Program-made: the position numbers and the translations under genes
Source: Lingula anatina
Lineage: Eukaryota > Brachiopoda > Lingulata > Lingulida > Lingulidae
DNA: 27,561 nucleotides
NCBI RefSeq assembly: GCF_001039355.2
Contig: NW_019775752.1
Coordinates: 182,979-210,539, forward strand
Direction of reading: 5' to 3'
In this document: piece after piece, positions 1-11,047 of the stretch
Numbering within the stretch: position 1 is the stretch's first letter
Layout of the letters: each line of letters starts with the position of its first letter
Notes under the pieces: generated by a model
What the model was told of the DNA's origin: nothing
What the model saw: the letters and a program-made list of their open reading frames with translations, nothing else
The model's database searches: none

Positions 1-594
1 GTTGGAACCCGGGGTAGAGACCCCCCCCCCCCCCCCGGTCAATTTATGAAAAAGTAACTACAAGGTAAAAAATTGGCCACATACTCTTGTAAAGTGACCG
101 TAGCCTACAATGCTAAGGAAGTGTCGGCCGTTAAAAAGTTTTACTTAAGATGTGAGTCCAAACAAACGATTTTTCACATAATCAGGCGGCTGTAGGTCTT
201 GTTCAGAGTTTATAATATAATATAATATAATATAATATAATATAATATAATATAATGTAATATAATATAATATAATAGGTTATGGTGATAATATTAAGAT
301 GTGGCTCTTGTAAAATTCTGAATGCAATGTTTGACGTTCTAACAATTATATTTAACACTAAATCAAAGAAAGATATGTGAGAAACCGATTTTTGCAATTT
401 CATTCATGTACCCGCGAATGGCAGTTAGACCTGATTGCAATTATTCCATCATTGGTAACATAGCATTTGTGCTAACGCAAATGAACATAGTCAGTGAACA
501 CCGAAAGTTCTTCTTTTATCCAACATGCACGTTCATAAAGACAGTTATTTTAAAATCCTCATATTATTTAGTGAGACAATAAAACGATGTTATG
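1..594. other. AT-rich non-coding left edge
   Basis: No supported gene. The stretch holds a run of 16 C (21-36) and a pentanucleotide microsatellite described separately; the rest is unremarkable AT-rich sequence. The only open frame over 60 codons lies on the minus strand across the microsatellite and is an artefact of it. Confidence 0.6.
211..277. repeat. (TATAA)n microsatellite
   Basis: About 13 tandem TATAA units with a single T-to-G interruption near 257. Simple-sequence repeat with no evidence of function; probably length-polymorphic. Confidence 0.95.
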
Positions 595-1639
595 GAGCAT
601 TCTGTTTTATTTTATCAATATTATTAGCAATGTGTTCGATACAATGATTTTCAAGTCTTGGCAAGTTCAACATCCGTGTCGTCTATACTGACAATGATTT
701 TGTTTGTGGTAATATCTGGGGTTGAATTAATGATTCCGGATTTCTATAAGTATCGTCAATATATTCTTAAATGGACCCCCGATGACACATAGTCAGTCAT
801 TTGAGAATAAAGCGTGATAAATCGATATTACGCGTGAAAATAAATTTATTGATTAATAAATAAGAAAAAATTACCCACACAGTTTGTTTTTAATAGATCT
901 ACTGTGTACTGATCATTCTATATACCAACAAATCACATGAGAACTGGCCACGTTCACAACGAATTGACCGGTCACATATGCTTTCTGTTTGTTGGACCAC
1001 TAGAGTTATGTCCAACTTCCCTCTAGCAAATGCAGGTGCATTGCTAATAGATCAATTGTCCGACCTTAAACTAAACTCGACATGTTTTTTTTAATCTCAC
1101 TTTCTTCGCTCTTCTCTTTATATCACACAGACGTTATTTCCGGGCGCTCACCACACAGAAAAAAAAACTCATACCCCACAGTTTAAACCCTAGGGCTGCT
1201 AAAGCTAGACAGACGTCAGCACACAGGCGCAGATATTATACGGGGCAAACCTTTAGTCATACATGTAACGCTGTCATACATATAAAAATCTATTTTAATT
1301 GGTTATTTAATGAACATCGTGGGTATTAAATAGATAACACCCGGGTTCAGTCCGTTCAATCTGATTCATAGTCAATGCGTCATCCATATACACCGCAATA
1401 TTTATTCAGATTAGAGCCCGTATCAGAGGTCAGCACCCATGTGATCATTCGCCATAATATAAGGAGCTTCTATGCAAAGTCTCATCATTTGAAAGTGAAG
1501 TCAAGATGTTGTACACATACAGAACATTGCTTGAAGTCGTCGAACTTTGATGATTGAACAATTTGAAAAAGAACAGATCAAAGTGAACATCACTTGCTGT
1601 AAAACCAGTGGTAACTCATATTTTGCGATAAAAGCAATG

Positions 1640-1676
1640 TTTTTTTTTTTTTTTTTGTTTTTTTTTTTTTTTTTTT
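1640..1676. repeat. Poly-T tract
   Basis: Seventeen T, one G, then 19 T. Copy B of the surrounding repeat has only a short T run at the corresponding place (near 4090), so the tract expanded in this copy. Confidence 0.9.
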
Positions 1677-2031
1677 GGAAATAAGGAGCTCCAGTACCAG
1701 ATGACTACGTGACACGAAAAATATTTTTAGGGCTCATAATGTCTATATCACATGACAACATTTGAGAGACGTCATTTGTTACTACATTAGAAGAAAATCT
1801 TAATGAATGTCACTTTTGAAGACTTAAAATGTAAAAGAACCCGTCTTCATGATGGAAACATCTGACAAAACGTCTTTGTGCAAGAACTCACTGGGCATGG
1901 AGTACCAATGATGTATTTTATCTGCTGAGTGCAGAAGACTTCCTTAATGAACTTGTCTGAAGAAATACCGTAAAAGACCGCAGATAGATTGATGTTTTAA
2001 ATGTACAGTTTGAGGCTTACTACTTGCAAAC

Positions 2032-2257
2032 TCTCTCTCTCTCTCTCTATCATATATATTATACCTCTTTCTCAGTCTTGTTCGTGTAAACGACATGGTA
2101 AATTTAAAATTAAATGTTCCGTTTTTTCCAGCTCTCTCAACCAATAATAAGATTGAAAAGTAGATGCTTCCTCCCTCATCCCCTTCTCTCTCTCCTTTAA
2201 CTTTCGCCCCCCTCCCCCTCTCCTCTCTCCCCCAGTCTCTCCCTCTCTTGCTCTCTT
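2032..2257. repeat. CT-rich polypyrimidine region
   Basis: A (CT)n run at 2032-2049 is followed after about 110 bp by a long pyrimidine-rich stretch at 2167-2257 (mostly CTC, CCC and TCT words). Copy B has the equivalent tract at 4449-4515, so it belongs to the repeat family and is a low-complexity part of it. Confidence 0.8.
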
Positions 2258-2504
2258 GATATATTAGAGGTACAGCATGAGTCTGTCCCTAACTACTATC
2301 ACAACGCCCTCTTCTCTATTTCAACACACATTACCTTTCGTAAGTGCCTTAATTGAGATATCAGCTGCTTTTGAAAGGGTTCAAAGAAAAAAAGACAGGG
2401 TTCTTTTCAAGATGGCCTCTGTCACCATACACATTTAAATAAACGATCTGTTTTGTGTAATATTTCAAAAATCTGAAAAAATAAGACAAAACTAATTAGG
2501 CTTA

Positions 2505-2880
2505 AAGCTGACACCGACATGAATTACATTTTATTACTGATATATTACATGCCCCTGTTAGTACTAGTACAGTCTTGGCTTACTGTAGGTCCTGATTATT
2601 GACAGCATAACCTGATTCTGCGGCGTGACAATTTTGAAGTAACAGATAACTTATATTAAACTAAGTGTCACTGTGTAAAACTGCACTGATACATGTAGCA
2701 GGAGTAGAGTGTGGGAGTCGGCGAGTTTTGGGGAGGGGTGCACCCTCAGCTAGGTCCTGTTGTATATAGGATTTCAACCATACCAAAAACAATGATAAGA
2801 CTGTTCTGTTGGCGGTATTTTAGCAAGCTGCCATATGCCTCCTCTCTTTCTCTTCTTTGAATATAGGCATGGTATATTAG
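2505..2880 (+). repeat. Repeat-family 3' module, copy 1
   Basis: This module begins around the word ttattactgatat, passes through a segment reading cctgatt...gtgacaatttt and ends in a block containing gctgcca and ctttgaatatag (about 2800-2865). The same ordered words recur in the next module (about 2905-3470), at 5310-5450 (partial), at 7375-7670 and at 9060-9640. It follows copy A directly and seems to be the downstream part of the full unit. Confidence 0.7.
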
Positions 2881-2904
2881 ATCTTAGCCTACATTAAACA
2901 AGTG

Positions 2905-3470
2905 CAGTCTAGACTTCAGATCCGTCCTTGTTATTGACGACATCACCTGATTTTGCTGTGTCGGTCGGTAACAATTTTGAAGTAATGTCAATTTAGTTAT
3001 ACATGTACATAACATATTAAACTATTGGCTGCGCAACGAGTTGGGGGGAGGGGGGGGGGTGCACTGAGCCCACCTCTGGTGGTAAAATCACTTAGGTCAC
3101 AAATCATTGGTATTTGGAATTTCACTCAATTAAAAGATAAATAATAAATTATATTCTGTTGGCAGCGCTTCGGCTAGCTGCCATGCGCCCCTTTTCTTCT
3201 CTTTGAATATAGACATTTCAGCCTATACGGCCAATTTATATAGTCCGAAGTACCACAGCGTATATTAATTAAGTATATATAATTAAATTAAAAATGGCAT
3301 ATAAAATCATGCATTTTAATTTAATAATATCATGCAAAAAATGATGATATTGAGCAATGGGTTTAATACGTTTATTAACCTTAAACACAAAGAGGACGCA
3401 CGGCAAAAGTGATTCACACTTGCCCCACGAGCACTGCACGTGGTGACGTACTGACGGCATAGGACAGTTT
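2905..3470 (+). repeat. Repeat-family 3' module, copy 2
   Basis: Second, adjacent copy of the module. It is closest to 9170-9640: both share the ctgttggcag/ctgttagcag block, the word gacatttcagcctatacggc (3212 and 9447) and then an AT-rich segment with atggcatataaaa and atcatgcaaaaaat. It includes a G-rich run at about 3042-3058. Short minus-strand open frames across 3269-3516 cover simple sequence and I do not consider them genes. Confidence 0.75.
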
Positions 3471-3504
3471 TGCCTCCTCTCCTCCTCTTTTTTTTCTCTC
3501 CCCT

Positions 3505-5450
3505 TATATCAGTCATTTAAGAAAAGCGTGTCAAATCTATCTTACGTGTAAGCTTTCCAGCTTTCCTCTAGCGAACGCATTTTACTTGCTAATGGATCAC
3601 TTGTCCTACCTAAATGTCCTAAATTGGACATTTTTCAAAATAAAATCGCACTCTCTGTGCTCTTCCTGTATATCACATCAACGTTATTCTACGGGGGAAG
3701 TTATGTGCATCATACATGTAGATCTGTGATACAAATACAAATCTAGCTTTTACTTCGAGTTCGATGAAATAATGAATATCATGGGTATTAAATAGATAAC
3801 ACCCAGTTTCAAAGCGTTCAATTTGATTCATCGGTAATTAACAGAGTCATCCAAACACTACAAACAATATTTATTCAGATAAGAGCCTGTGTCAGAGGTC
3901 AGCACCCATGTTATCAATCCCCATAACGAGCTTCTGTGCGCAATCTCATCATTTTAAGGTGAAGTCGAGATGCTATACACATGCCGAATATTGCTGGAAG
4001 TCATCAAACTTACCTGAAAAGAACAGATCAAAGTGAAAATCTCATGATGTAAGAACAATGGTAGCGCATAATTAGCGATCAAAACAATCGTTTTTCAAAA
4101 TAAGGGGCTCAAATGCCAGATGACTACTTGGCACTTAAAATATTTTTAAGACTCATGATGTCAACAACATCACCTGACAACATTTGAGAGACGCCATTGG
4201 TTACTCCATTAATGCGGCCTAATGAATGTCACTTTTGAAGACTTAAAATGTAAAAGGACCCGTATTCATCATGGAAAAATCTGACAAAACGTGTTTGTGC
4301 AGGAACTCACTAGGCATGGAGACCCAATGACGTATTTTATCTGCTGAGTGTAGAAGACTTCCTTAATGAACATTTTTGAAGAAATACCAGAATTTTTGCA
4401 GAAAATTTGATGTTTTACAGGTACAGTTTGGGGCTTACTACTTGCAAACTCTCTCTCTTCCCTTTCCTCCTCTCCTATCTTGTTTCCTCCTGTCTCTCTC
4501 TCTCTCTCTCTCTCTGGGTTTTACTCGTAACTGCTAGCACAAAGACTTCTTCTCTTTTTCAACAACATAAAATTCGGTAATCACATTGAAATGTATTTAA
4601 ATTTCTTCCATCTTTAAGAGAGTTCTTTTCGAGATCGAGTAAAATGGACTCAGTCACTACATGCATATACATTTAAATGAACTACCTGTTGGGTCTAATA
4701 TTCCTAAATCTATTTTGATATCTCAAATGCTAAGAGTGGTATCTTAGTTCTAGTTTATTTTATGATTATTTTGAAGAAAAAAAATTATACAAAACTATTT
4801 AGGCTTAAAGTTGACATGTAGAAGAAATCCGACACATAGTCTGAAACAGATACAAGGGTGGGGACAATAAGGGCGACTTTGCTTTTACACGTTAAAATGA
4901 TGCTCTACATGAAGACGCTTTGGTGATAATTTCTTTTGAAGTGCCAATAAAGGGTTAATTTGCTCTCCCCCTCCCTCTCCCTTGGACAGGAAAACGAGTA
5001 TTGTGAATGTACCAATATTTAGAAAGATAAATCTATAGACTAGTGCTTATGTGTGCTTTGTCGGCAAAACCGAGGGCTGTTAAATAATCAGTTTAACCAG
5101 TATTTTTCCACGGTGACCTTGAGGTTCACATACCTGTATCTGGTTGAAACTGGTTCATTTATCTCTGTAACCTAACTGGCGCTTAATAGTGCTTACACAA
5201 TCAGTCTTAAGAAGGAAAAACATTGATTCGTTGTCACGTGCGTTTCTTATATTATTTAAATCATGTATTTTTTGACTGATCTCATTAACAGCCGCAAGAA
5301 TCTTGGATATCACCTACATGAATCACAGTTTATTACTGATATTACATGCCCCTGTTAGTACAGTCTTGACTAAGGTCTTGTTTACTTACAAAACCTGATT
5401 TTGCTGTGTGACAATTCTGAAGTTATCGACGCGTTAGCCCTAGCGTTCAT
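3505..5450 (+). repeat. Composite repeat family, copy B
   Basis: Matches copy A from about 790 onward, but lacks the part equivalent to roughly 840-1000. The matching blocks include 3585-3660 (ctaaatgtcctaaattggac, also at 27267), 3783-4020, 4200-4445 and a CT tract at 4449-4515. Downstream, 4730-5070 matches 7680-7965 (words gatgctctacatg and aacgagtattgtgaatgtac), and 5310-5450 matches the 3' module of copy A. No protein is encoded that I can recognise. Confidence 0.8.
4449..4515. repeat. CT-rich tract in copy B
   Basis: Interrupted CT and TCC repeats ending in a clean (TC)n run. Counterpart of the tract near 2032-2257. Confidence 0.85.
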
Positions 5451-5625
5451 GAAATACCGCAGATTTCAGATTGCCTTGGGTAACTACGCGCGCGCACACA
5501 CACGATCACCTTTAACTGTTATAGCTATCTCTGTCTACAACATGGTACCGTGAACTGTCAACTTCGTTGACCTCACACCATGACCAATAGAACATCAGGA
5601 TAATTGTGGGGTATTCATTATTATA

Positions 5626-6124
5626 CAACATTGGTCAAAAAGGTTGTCCCACCCCTATTTTCATGTACTTTTATTTACAAATGATCACCTTACAGCTGTA
5701 AATTGTTAGAAATAGTGCTTTTTAATACGGATACCGTGTCTAACGTGATTAATGGTTTTAAAAATACAAAATAGTGGTGAAAATATACATATTTTATACC
5801 ATTTTAGTAAAATTTATAAGAGGTTCCCCCTCAAATTGACTGTTTCACTGTGACTTCCACAAATGTAAAGAAATGTCTATAAAATTGAAAAGACGCCATC
5901 AAATGTCACCAAATTCACACACAATTAGCATTAAGGTGTGCTCGTTTAAGGTCGCGTGCCTACCGCGTACGGCAATTATCTCCTGTAGACGGCGCGACAA
6001 GCCTTCAACACGGGTTACAATTCTGTTTTATTTACTATTTCTAGCAATTTACAGCTGTGAGGTGATCATTTGTAAATAAAAGTAAATGGAAATGGGGGTG
6101 GGACAACCTTTTTGACCAATGCTG
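5626..6124. mobile_element. Tc1/mariner-like MITE, TA target duplication
   Basis: A 499-bp non-autonomous DNA element bounded by TA dinucleotides (5624-5625 and 6125-6126). Its terminal inverted repeats are about 91 bp (5626-5716 and 6034-6124), match at most positions, and both begin CA(A/G)CATTGGTCAAAAAGG. The TA target duplication and CAR terminus suit the Tc1/mariner superfamily, though no transposase is present to prove it. The interior of about 320 bp has no significant open frame; a 68-codon frame at 5873-6079 crosses into the right inverted repeat and is not a gene. The element has inserted just downstream of repeat copy B. Confidence is high for the structure and moderate for the superfamily. 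Confidence 0.88.
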
Positions 6125-6126
6125 TA

Positions 6127-7374
6127 GTTTATTTAAGCTTTTATCACATGCTGGTCATTTGGGTACCGATAGTCCGAATATTCTACAATTCGCACCGCTC
6201 TAGTCGCCGACTAATGCAAAGCCCATTTTGGAATTAACCTCTAACTGAAGTTCAAACAACATAAGACGTATTTTGGTTTTTTATTTAAAAAAGTTTTTCA
6301 AAACAATATGTAATGTTTTCCAGAATGTCATAAAAACGCTGATAAAACACAAAATAACGTTATCATACAAATTCTACAAATTATAACGTTACTATACATC
6401 ATTTTCTATGGAGTTAAAAACACCCATAACGTTACCATAATGTTCTTCTATACCGGTCGGCCATTACCAGCATGTAACCGTCTGATACGTCGTGAAAACG
6501 TTATTTGTAATTTGGATTGTTACTTAAAGGTACATATGAACCGAGCATCGGTGGAGCGTGGGTTGCCAGTAACACATACGACTCAAATAAAGTCGACATG
6601 CCAAGGGACAAACTGAATAAATCACTCGATCAGCCATAAAGAGCTTTAGACTGCTCTTTAAATTTTTGGTCAGAAATTTAACCTTCTTTTCTTAATTCTA
6701 CTGTTTGAAACTATATGCTGGCATTTGGTTGGTGTTGTTGCACAAAATTGACTTTTTATCATCTTTAATAGGCCTATTTTAAATAAGCACACGTTACTGC
6801 AAGGAAGGACACCAAGCGTTCGAGCAGGCTGTTCCACGCCTTCAACAGCTCCGCACGTTTACCAGGGGAAGTGTTAAGCCAAATTGTTGAGCCTTGTAAT
6901 AAACTTATGGGATCGGTGAAACTAATCACATAGCTATAAGTGCGACACCTCTAAGCATGTTAAAATTTTTATTTCTTCTGAAAGAAACTGGAAAAGCTAA
7001 AGCGTGTTTTCAGCTAACTACCCTCTACCAGGGCGACAAATTGATTTTTCACAGATATTCACAGATACGTCTCTAGATATATGTCTCTAGATAAAAAGAG
7101 TCATTTTGGTCTGATGTCGCCTCAGCAAAAAAGTGACCAAATAACATGCAGCCCTAGTAAAGGGTATTGTTCAGCAGCTCCACGCGTTTAGGAATTCCAC
7201 ACCCTAAGCAGCTCCATATGTTTACCAGCCTCATGCGCTTAGCAAGGGAAGTGCTTAGTCAATGTTCTTAGCTTGCGATAGACTTATTATTTATTCATAT
7301 ACTGGTGAATCTAAACACTGTCAACGTGCCTAGCATTTTCTTCTGTGAAACAGTACTGTATATTCTCCCCCCCC
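6127..7374. other. Non-coding stretch with internal similarity
   Basis: No gene seen. It holds a small cluster of taacgtta words (6350-6500) and two loosely similar segments, 6820-6900 and 7170-7275, that share cagctcc, gtttacca and ggaagtg words. The latter may be another eroded part of the composite repeat. Confidence 0.5.
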
Positions 7375-8060
7375 CTCCTGCAAGAATCTAGACTGTCAGC
7401 TGTCACAGTTTATCACTGATATGACATGTTCTGTGCTTGGCGCCGGCATGGTGGTTTACAACAACCTGATTTTGCTGCTTCGATCGGGTGACAATTTCGA
7501 AGAACTTAAGATAACCTGTATCGAACTATGTGTGTGCACAACTGCAGCTGGTAGCGTGGGAACCGTCGACTAAGGAGAGGTGGGGCGCTGTGCCTAATTC
7601 TGCCGGTAAAATAAGTTAGGTCCCTTGGTATAAAAATTTGGCATTTCATTCAACTTAAAGATAAATGATATCTAAAATGGGTGGTATCACAGTTCTAGCT
7701 TATTTATACTTATTCTGAAGAAGAAAAACAGACAAAATTATTTAGGCTTAAAGTTGTCACGTAGAAGTCCAACATTATAACTGAAACTGATACAAGATGG
7801 GGGCAATAAAATGATGCTCTACATGTAGATGGTTCGGCGATAATTTTTTGTGCCAGTTATATTGTTCTCCATCTCTCCCTCGGTCCAGAAAACGAGTATT
7901 GTGAATGTACCAATATACAGAAAGATTGGGATTAAAATTATAATACTTATTTGTGCTTTGCCAGTGGAACTGAAGTCTGAAGCGTTCATGAAATGCTGCA
8001 GTAAATGACACGATTTTAGATTTGCCCTGGTTAAATACGACAAGATGGCCGATGTTACTT
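7375..8060 (+). repeat. Repeat-family copy D
   Basis: The first part (7380-7670) is close to 9065-9380: both carry caagaatctagact, gtcacagtttatcactgata, tcgatcgggtgacaattt and ggtggggcgctgtgcct. The second part (7680-8050) matches copy B at 4730-5080 and 5433-5470. The copy therefore joins blocks found separated elsewhere, consistent with deletions between family members. A 96-codon minus-strand open frame (7775-8065) lies in it; it resembles no family I know and I treat it as chance. Confidence 0.8.
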
Positions 8061-8065
8061 ACCAC

Positions 8066-9058
8066 CTTTACGTATCTTTACATAGAGTATGGTGAGATGC
8101 ATCCACCAGGCGACATTTCTTCATTCACCGGGAGTACAAAAATTGATCTGTTTTAATTATGATTTCATTATTTAACTATGAATAAGTTTAAAAAACTGCT
8201 GATGGAATACTTGAAACATTGAAAAACTTAAATTGAAATTTGATAAATTAGTAACTTGCCGATTTTTATATATACTTTTATGTAGTCAAAGTATTTAGTC
8301 TTGTTAACGATAAATGCTGAACTAAAGCTTTTAAGAAAAATTGCTGGCATGTATTGATACTACTCAATGTATGGTGTCATTAAATTGGTGTGGAAACGGT
8401 GTTCGTGGGTGCTCAGGTAAATGATAGATTTCAGAAACCTATTTTGAAATGTCTATCTCCAAACTGCAGTTATGACACCATTGGTAAAGTGACATGCGTG
8501 TAAATGCAAAGGGGTTTTTCAGTAAAAACACTGAAAATTTAGATATAATTCTATACATGTGCGTAAATATAGTAATTTAGGTGTATTTGTCTCACCTGCC
8601 CGTTAATGAAGAACAAGTATAAAAGAGGCGCAGCCCACTATGTGAATGTGACATCAAACACCATAACTTAAAGGCATACCGGGGTATCCGCATTTAAAAT
8701 TTGAAATTTAGAAAATTTGATTTTGCAGGAAAATACCAAATAGAATATGCTCTGATATTAACAGAGGTTCATCTCAGAACCCAATTTGCTTTAGTTGAGT
8801 CTTGAGTCTTAAAGGATATCTCACTTCTCGTAGGTAAGAGCTCCGTGGGTTGTTCTTAGTCCTCGTTAATCGGAACATTTCTACTTATTGAAATCTTATA
8901 ATGCGCGTTTGAAGAATTACAAGGATTCAATGTCCGTAGGACGAAAAATCCCAAGTGGGGAACTAGGGTGATTGACGTTAAAACTTGGAACGTACTCTAA
9001 ATTGTACGACAACCCGCACAAAATAAAGAAAAAAGAAATTAACATAGATTTGTAGTCC
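8066..9058. other. AT-rich non-coding stretch
   Basis: I see no gene. A TATAAAAG word stands at 8619-8626 without a gene start near it. The segment 8855-8990 has a diverged copy at 9985-10070. Confidence 0.5.
8855..8990 (+). repeat. Dispersed repeat pair, left copy
   Basis: Shares cttagtcc(t/c)cgttaatc, acatttctactt, tgaaatctta and gtgattgacgtt in the same order with 9985-10070. The left copy carries about 40 extra bases. Probably another eroded block of the local repeat family. Confidence 0.7.
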
Positions 9059-9059
9059 A

Positions 9060-9640
9060 CCTCCCCCCGCAAGAATCTAGACTATCAGCTGTCACAGTTT
9101 ATCACTGATATCACGTTCTCTGCAAATAAAGTCTAGACTTTTGCGCCTTCCTGGTTGTTTACAACATAACCTAATTTTGCTGCCTCGATCGGGTGACAAT
9201 TTTGAAGAACTTTAGATAACCTGTATTAAACTTTGTGTGTGCACAACTGCATAGATAGCAGCTGGTAGCGTGGGAGCCGTCGACTAAGGGAAGGTGGGGC
9301 GCTGTGCCTACTTCTGCCGGTGAAATCAGGTTCCTTGGTATAAAAATTTGGTATTTCATTCAATTTAAAGATAAATGATAAATTATATTCTGTTAGCAGT
9401 ACTACAGCCAGCTGCCATACGCCCCCTTTCCTCTCTTTGAATATAGACATTTCAGCCTATACGGCTAAATTATATAGTCCGCAGTCCAACAGCTCATATA
9501 CATAATTATAAGTATATATACAATTGAGTGTAAATAATGGCATATAAAACCATGTATTTTAATTTAATATCATGCAAAAAATATGGTTTTGAGCAATTGG
9601 TTTAAAATACTTTTTTAACAAAACACGCAAAAAGGACCTT
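9060..9640 (+). repeat. Repeat-family copy E
   Basis: Near-parallel with copy D over 9065-9380, then continues colinearly with 3100-3400 (ctgccat, ctctttgaatatagacattt, atggcatataaaa, atcatgcaaaaaat). It is the rightmost clear family member before the NLR gene. No coding content is supported. Confidence 0.8.
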
Positions 9641-9984
9641 GAACACGGCAGGAGACGTCAGCATGGTATCCATTATGCCCAGACCCGATGTAACGTGTCA
9701 GAAAGTCCCCCATGACAGAGAGTATCCCACTTAGGTCAGGCTAGCCCTAAACATTATAACTAGATCCATTATAACTAAATTCAACATGATTTCAAAAATA
9801 TCTCAGGTACTTAGAAAGTTAGGCTAATGACTTGAGTGTTACTTCTGCCTGAGGTGTGCAAGAAGCTGAATACCAAGTGAAAGAGACACTACGAGCACTT
9901 CAACATATCGGAGTGCAAAAAATAACTGGTTTTTATTATTGATTAATACATGTTGTTACTATGAAAAAGTTGAAAAATAGCTTA

Positions 9985-10070
9985 CTTAGTCCCCGTTAAT
10001 CTAAACATTTCTACTTCGTGAAATCTTAATATGGGTGTTTGAACACTACGGTGATTGACGTTTAAATTGT
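9985..10070 (+). repeat. Dispersed repeat pair, right copy
   Basis: Right partner of 8855-8990, in the same orientation. It ends immediately before a long T tract. Confidence 0.7.
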
Positions 10071-10079
10071 AATTAACTT

Positions 10080-10133
10080 GTTTTTTTTTTCTTTTTTTTT
10101 TTTTTTGGGGGGGGGGGAGGAGAGAGGGGAAGG
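10080..10133. repeat. T tract plus G run and purine tail
   Basis: Twenty-seven nearly pure T with one C, then 11 G, then a purine-only stretch. Low-complexity sequence; the G run is a common site of sequencing and assembly length error. Confidence 0.9.
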
Positions 10134-11047
10134 TTGCACACATTAATTCGCCCCAAAATGTGAAATACCTGTGAAATAGCAAATTATGCTTTGAATGAAT
10201 GAATTGTAGTGTATATTTCAGGTTCCAGACAAAAGGAAACGCAGGTGGATCTATAGTGATTTAAAACAAAGAAAAAATGATTTTACTGTTTACATCAGTA
10301 CGGAGTAGCTTCACGGCCTTTGATTGATTGAGAAACTTATTTAAACTGATATTAAAATGAATATAATATAAAAAGCAGGTAAAAGTTTTTTCCGTCCGTT
10401 TCTTTATTCACCATGTCCACGAAGTAGTAGCTCTGTTACTCGAAACGTAAGCCTTATTTTGTATTGAATCGTTAATCGTTTTACATACACAGTGTAGTTT
10501 GAATGTATATTTTATTAGCATACGTGGAGATAAAGTCACTTTGAATATTTTGGATAGGAGTATCAGAGACGAAAAAAGTATTCGTCGCTTGTGATACAAT
10601 TTAATTTACATGTTAACGGTCTAGAGGCCAATTTCTGCCAATTTCTGCTTATCCATACTCTAGCGCTTCACGGTGTTGATGGAAATGTGGCCTTTTGTAT
10701 TGGATTATAAAATTAGAGTATCAATTACCGATATTTTAGAAATATAGAAATATACTATACGGGCGCATGTAATCGACGACCTCAATTCGGAAAGGTTTGT
10801 GAGTTCACGTGTGAAAAAAAGCAGACATCCATTTAGAATGTACACATTGTAACATCAATATTAAATTGAAGTTTGAATGGAAGCATAATTAATAAAACAT
10901 GCTAGTTTTAAGTTTATTCTTATTGAACATATTAGAAACATAAATAATTTACGTACAGAATTATGGGATTTTTGAACATGAGGCGTGTGTTGACTTAGTC
11001 TTTACATTCTAGATGAGGCAGGGAAGCGCGTCTTAGTGACAAGTACC
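10134..11047 (+). other. 5' flank of the NLR-like gene
   Basis: AT-rich DNA with no protein-coding signal. No convincing TATA box or initiator can be assigned. A pyrimidine-rich stretch followed by TTCTAG at 11006-11011 could be a 3' splice site, which would make 11012-11047 the end of 5' untranslated sequence spliced from an upstream non-coding exon. That is inference only. Confidence 0.35.

Larger units (their letters stand above)
595..2500 (+). repeat. Composite repeat family, copy A
   Basis: This is the longest copy of an unidentified, same-orientation repeat that recurs at 3505-5450 and from 26743 to the window end. Shared landmarks, in the same order, include: the segment around taatagat and the antisense-like words near 890-990 (matched near 27090-27190), a block around 1310-1430 containing ggtattaaatagataacacc (matched at 3783 and 27448), the 1500-1960 block ending in cttccttaatgaac, and a CT-rich tract beginning near 2032. 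Identity to the other copies looks roughly 75-85 percent by eye, with many indels. I see no terminal repeats, no target duplication and no conserved reading frame, so the class is unknown. A 60-codon open frame at 1375-1557 is not kept open in the other copies, which carry a TAA where this one has TTA. Confidence 0.8.

Noticed and set aside
1375-1557. 60-codon open frame in repeat copy A
   Set aside because: The equivalent codon is TAA in copies B and C, and the differences from copy B include about as many amino-acid-changing as silent changes, so no coding constraint.
7775-8065. 96-codon minus-strand open frame
   Set aside because: It lies inside repeat copies D/B, has no recognisable family, and the matching segment in copy B (4730-5080) carries large indels that would break it.
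8619-8626. TATAAAAG as promoter of the NLR gene
   Set aside because: It is 2.4 kb from the start codon with no supported first exon or start site between; a chance match in AT-rich DNA is as likely.
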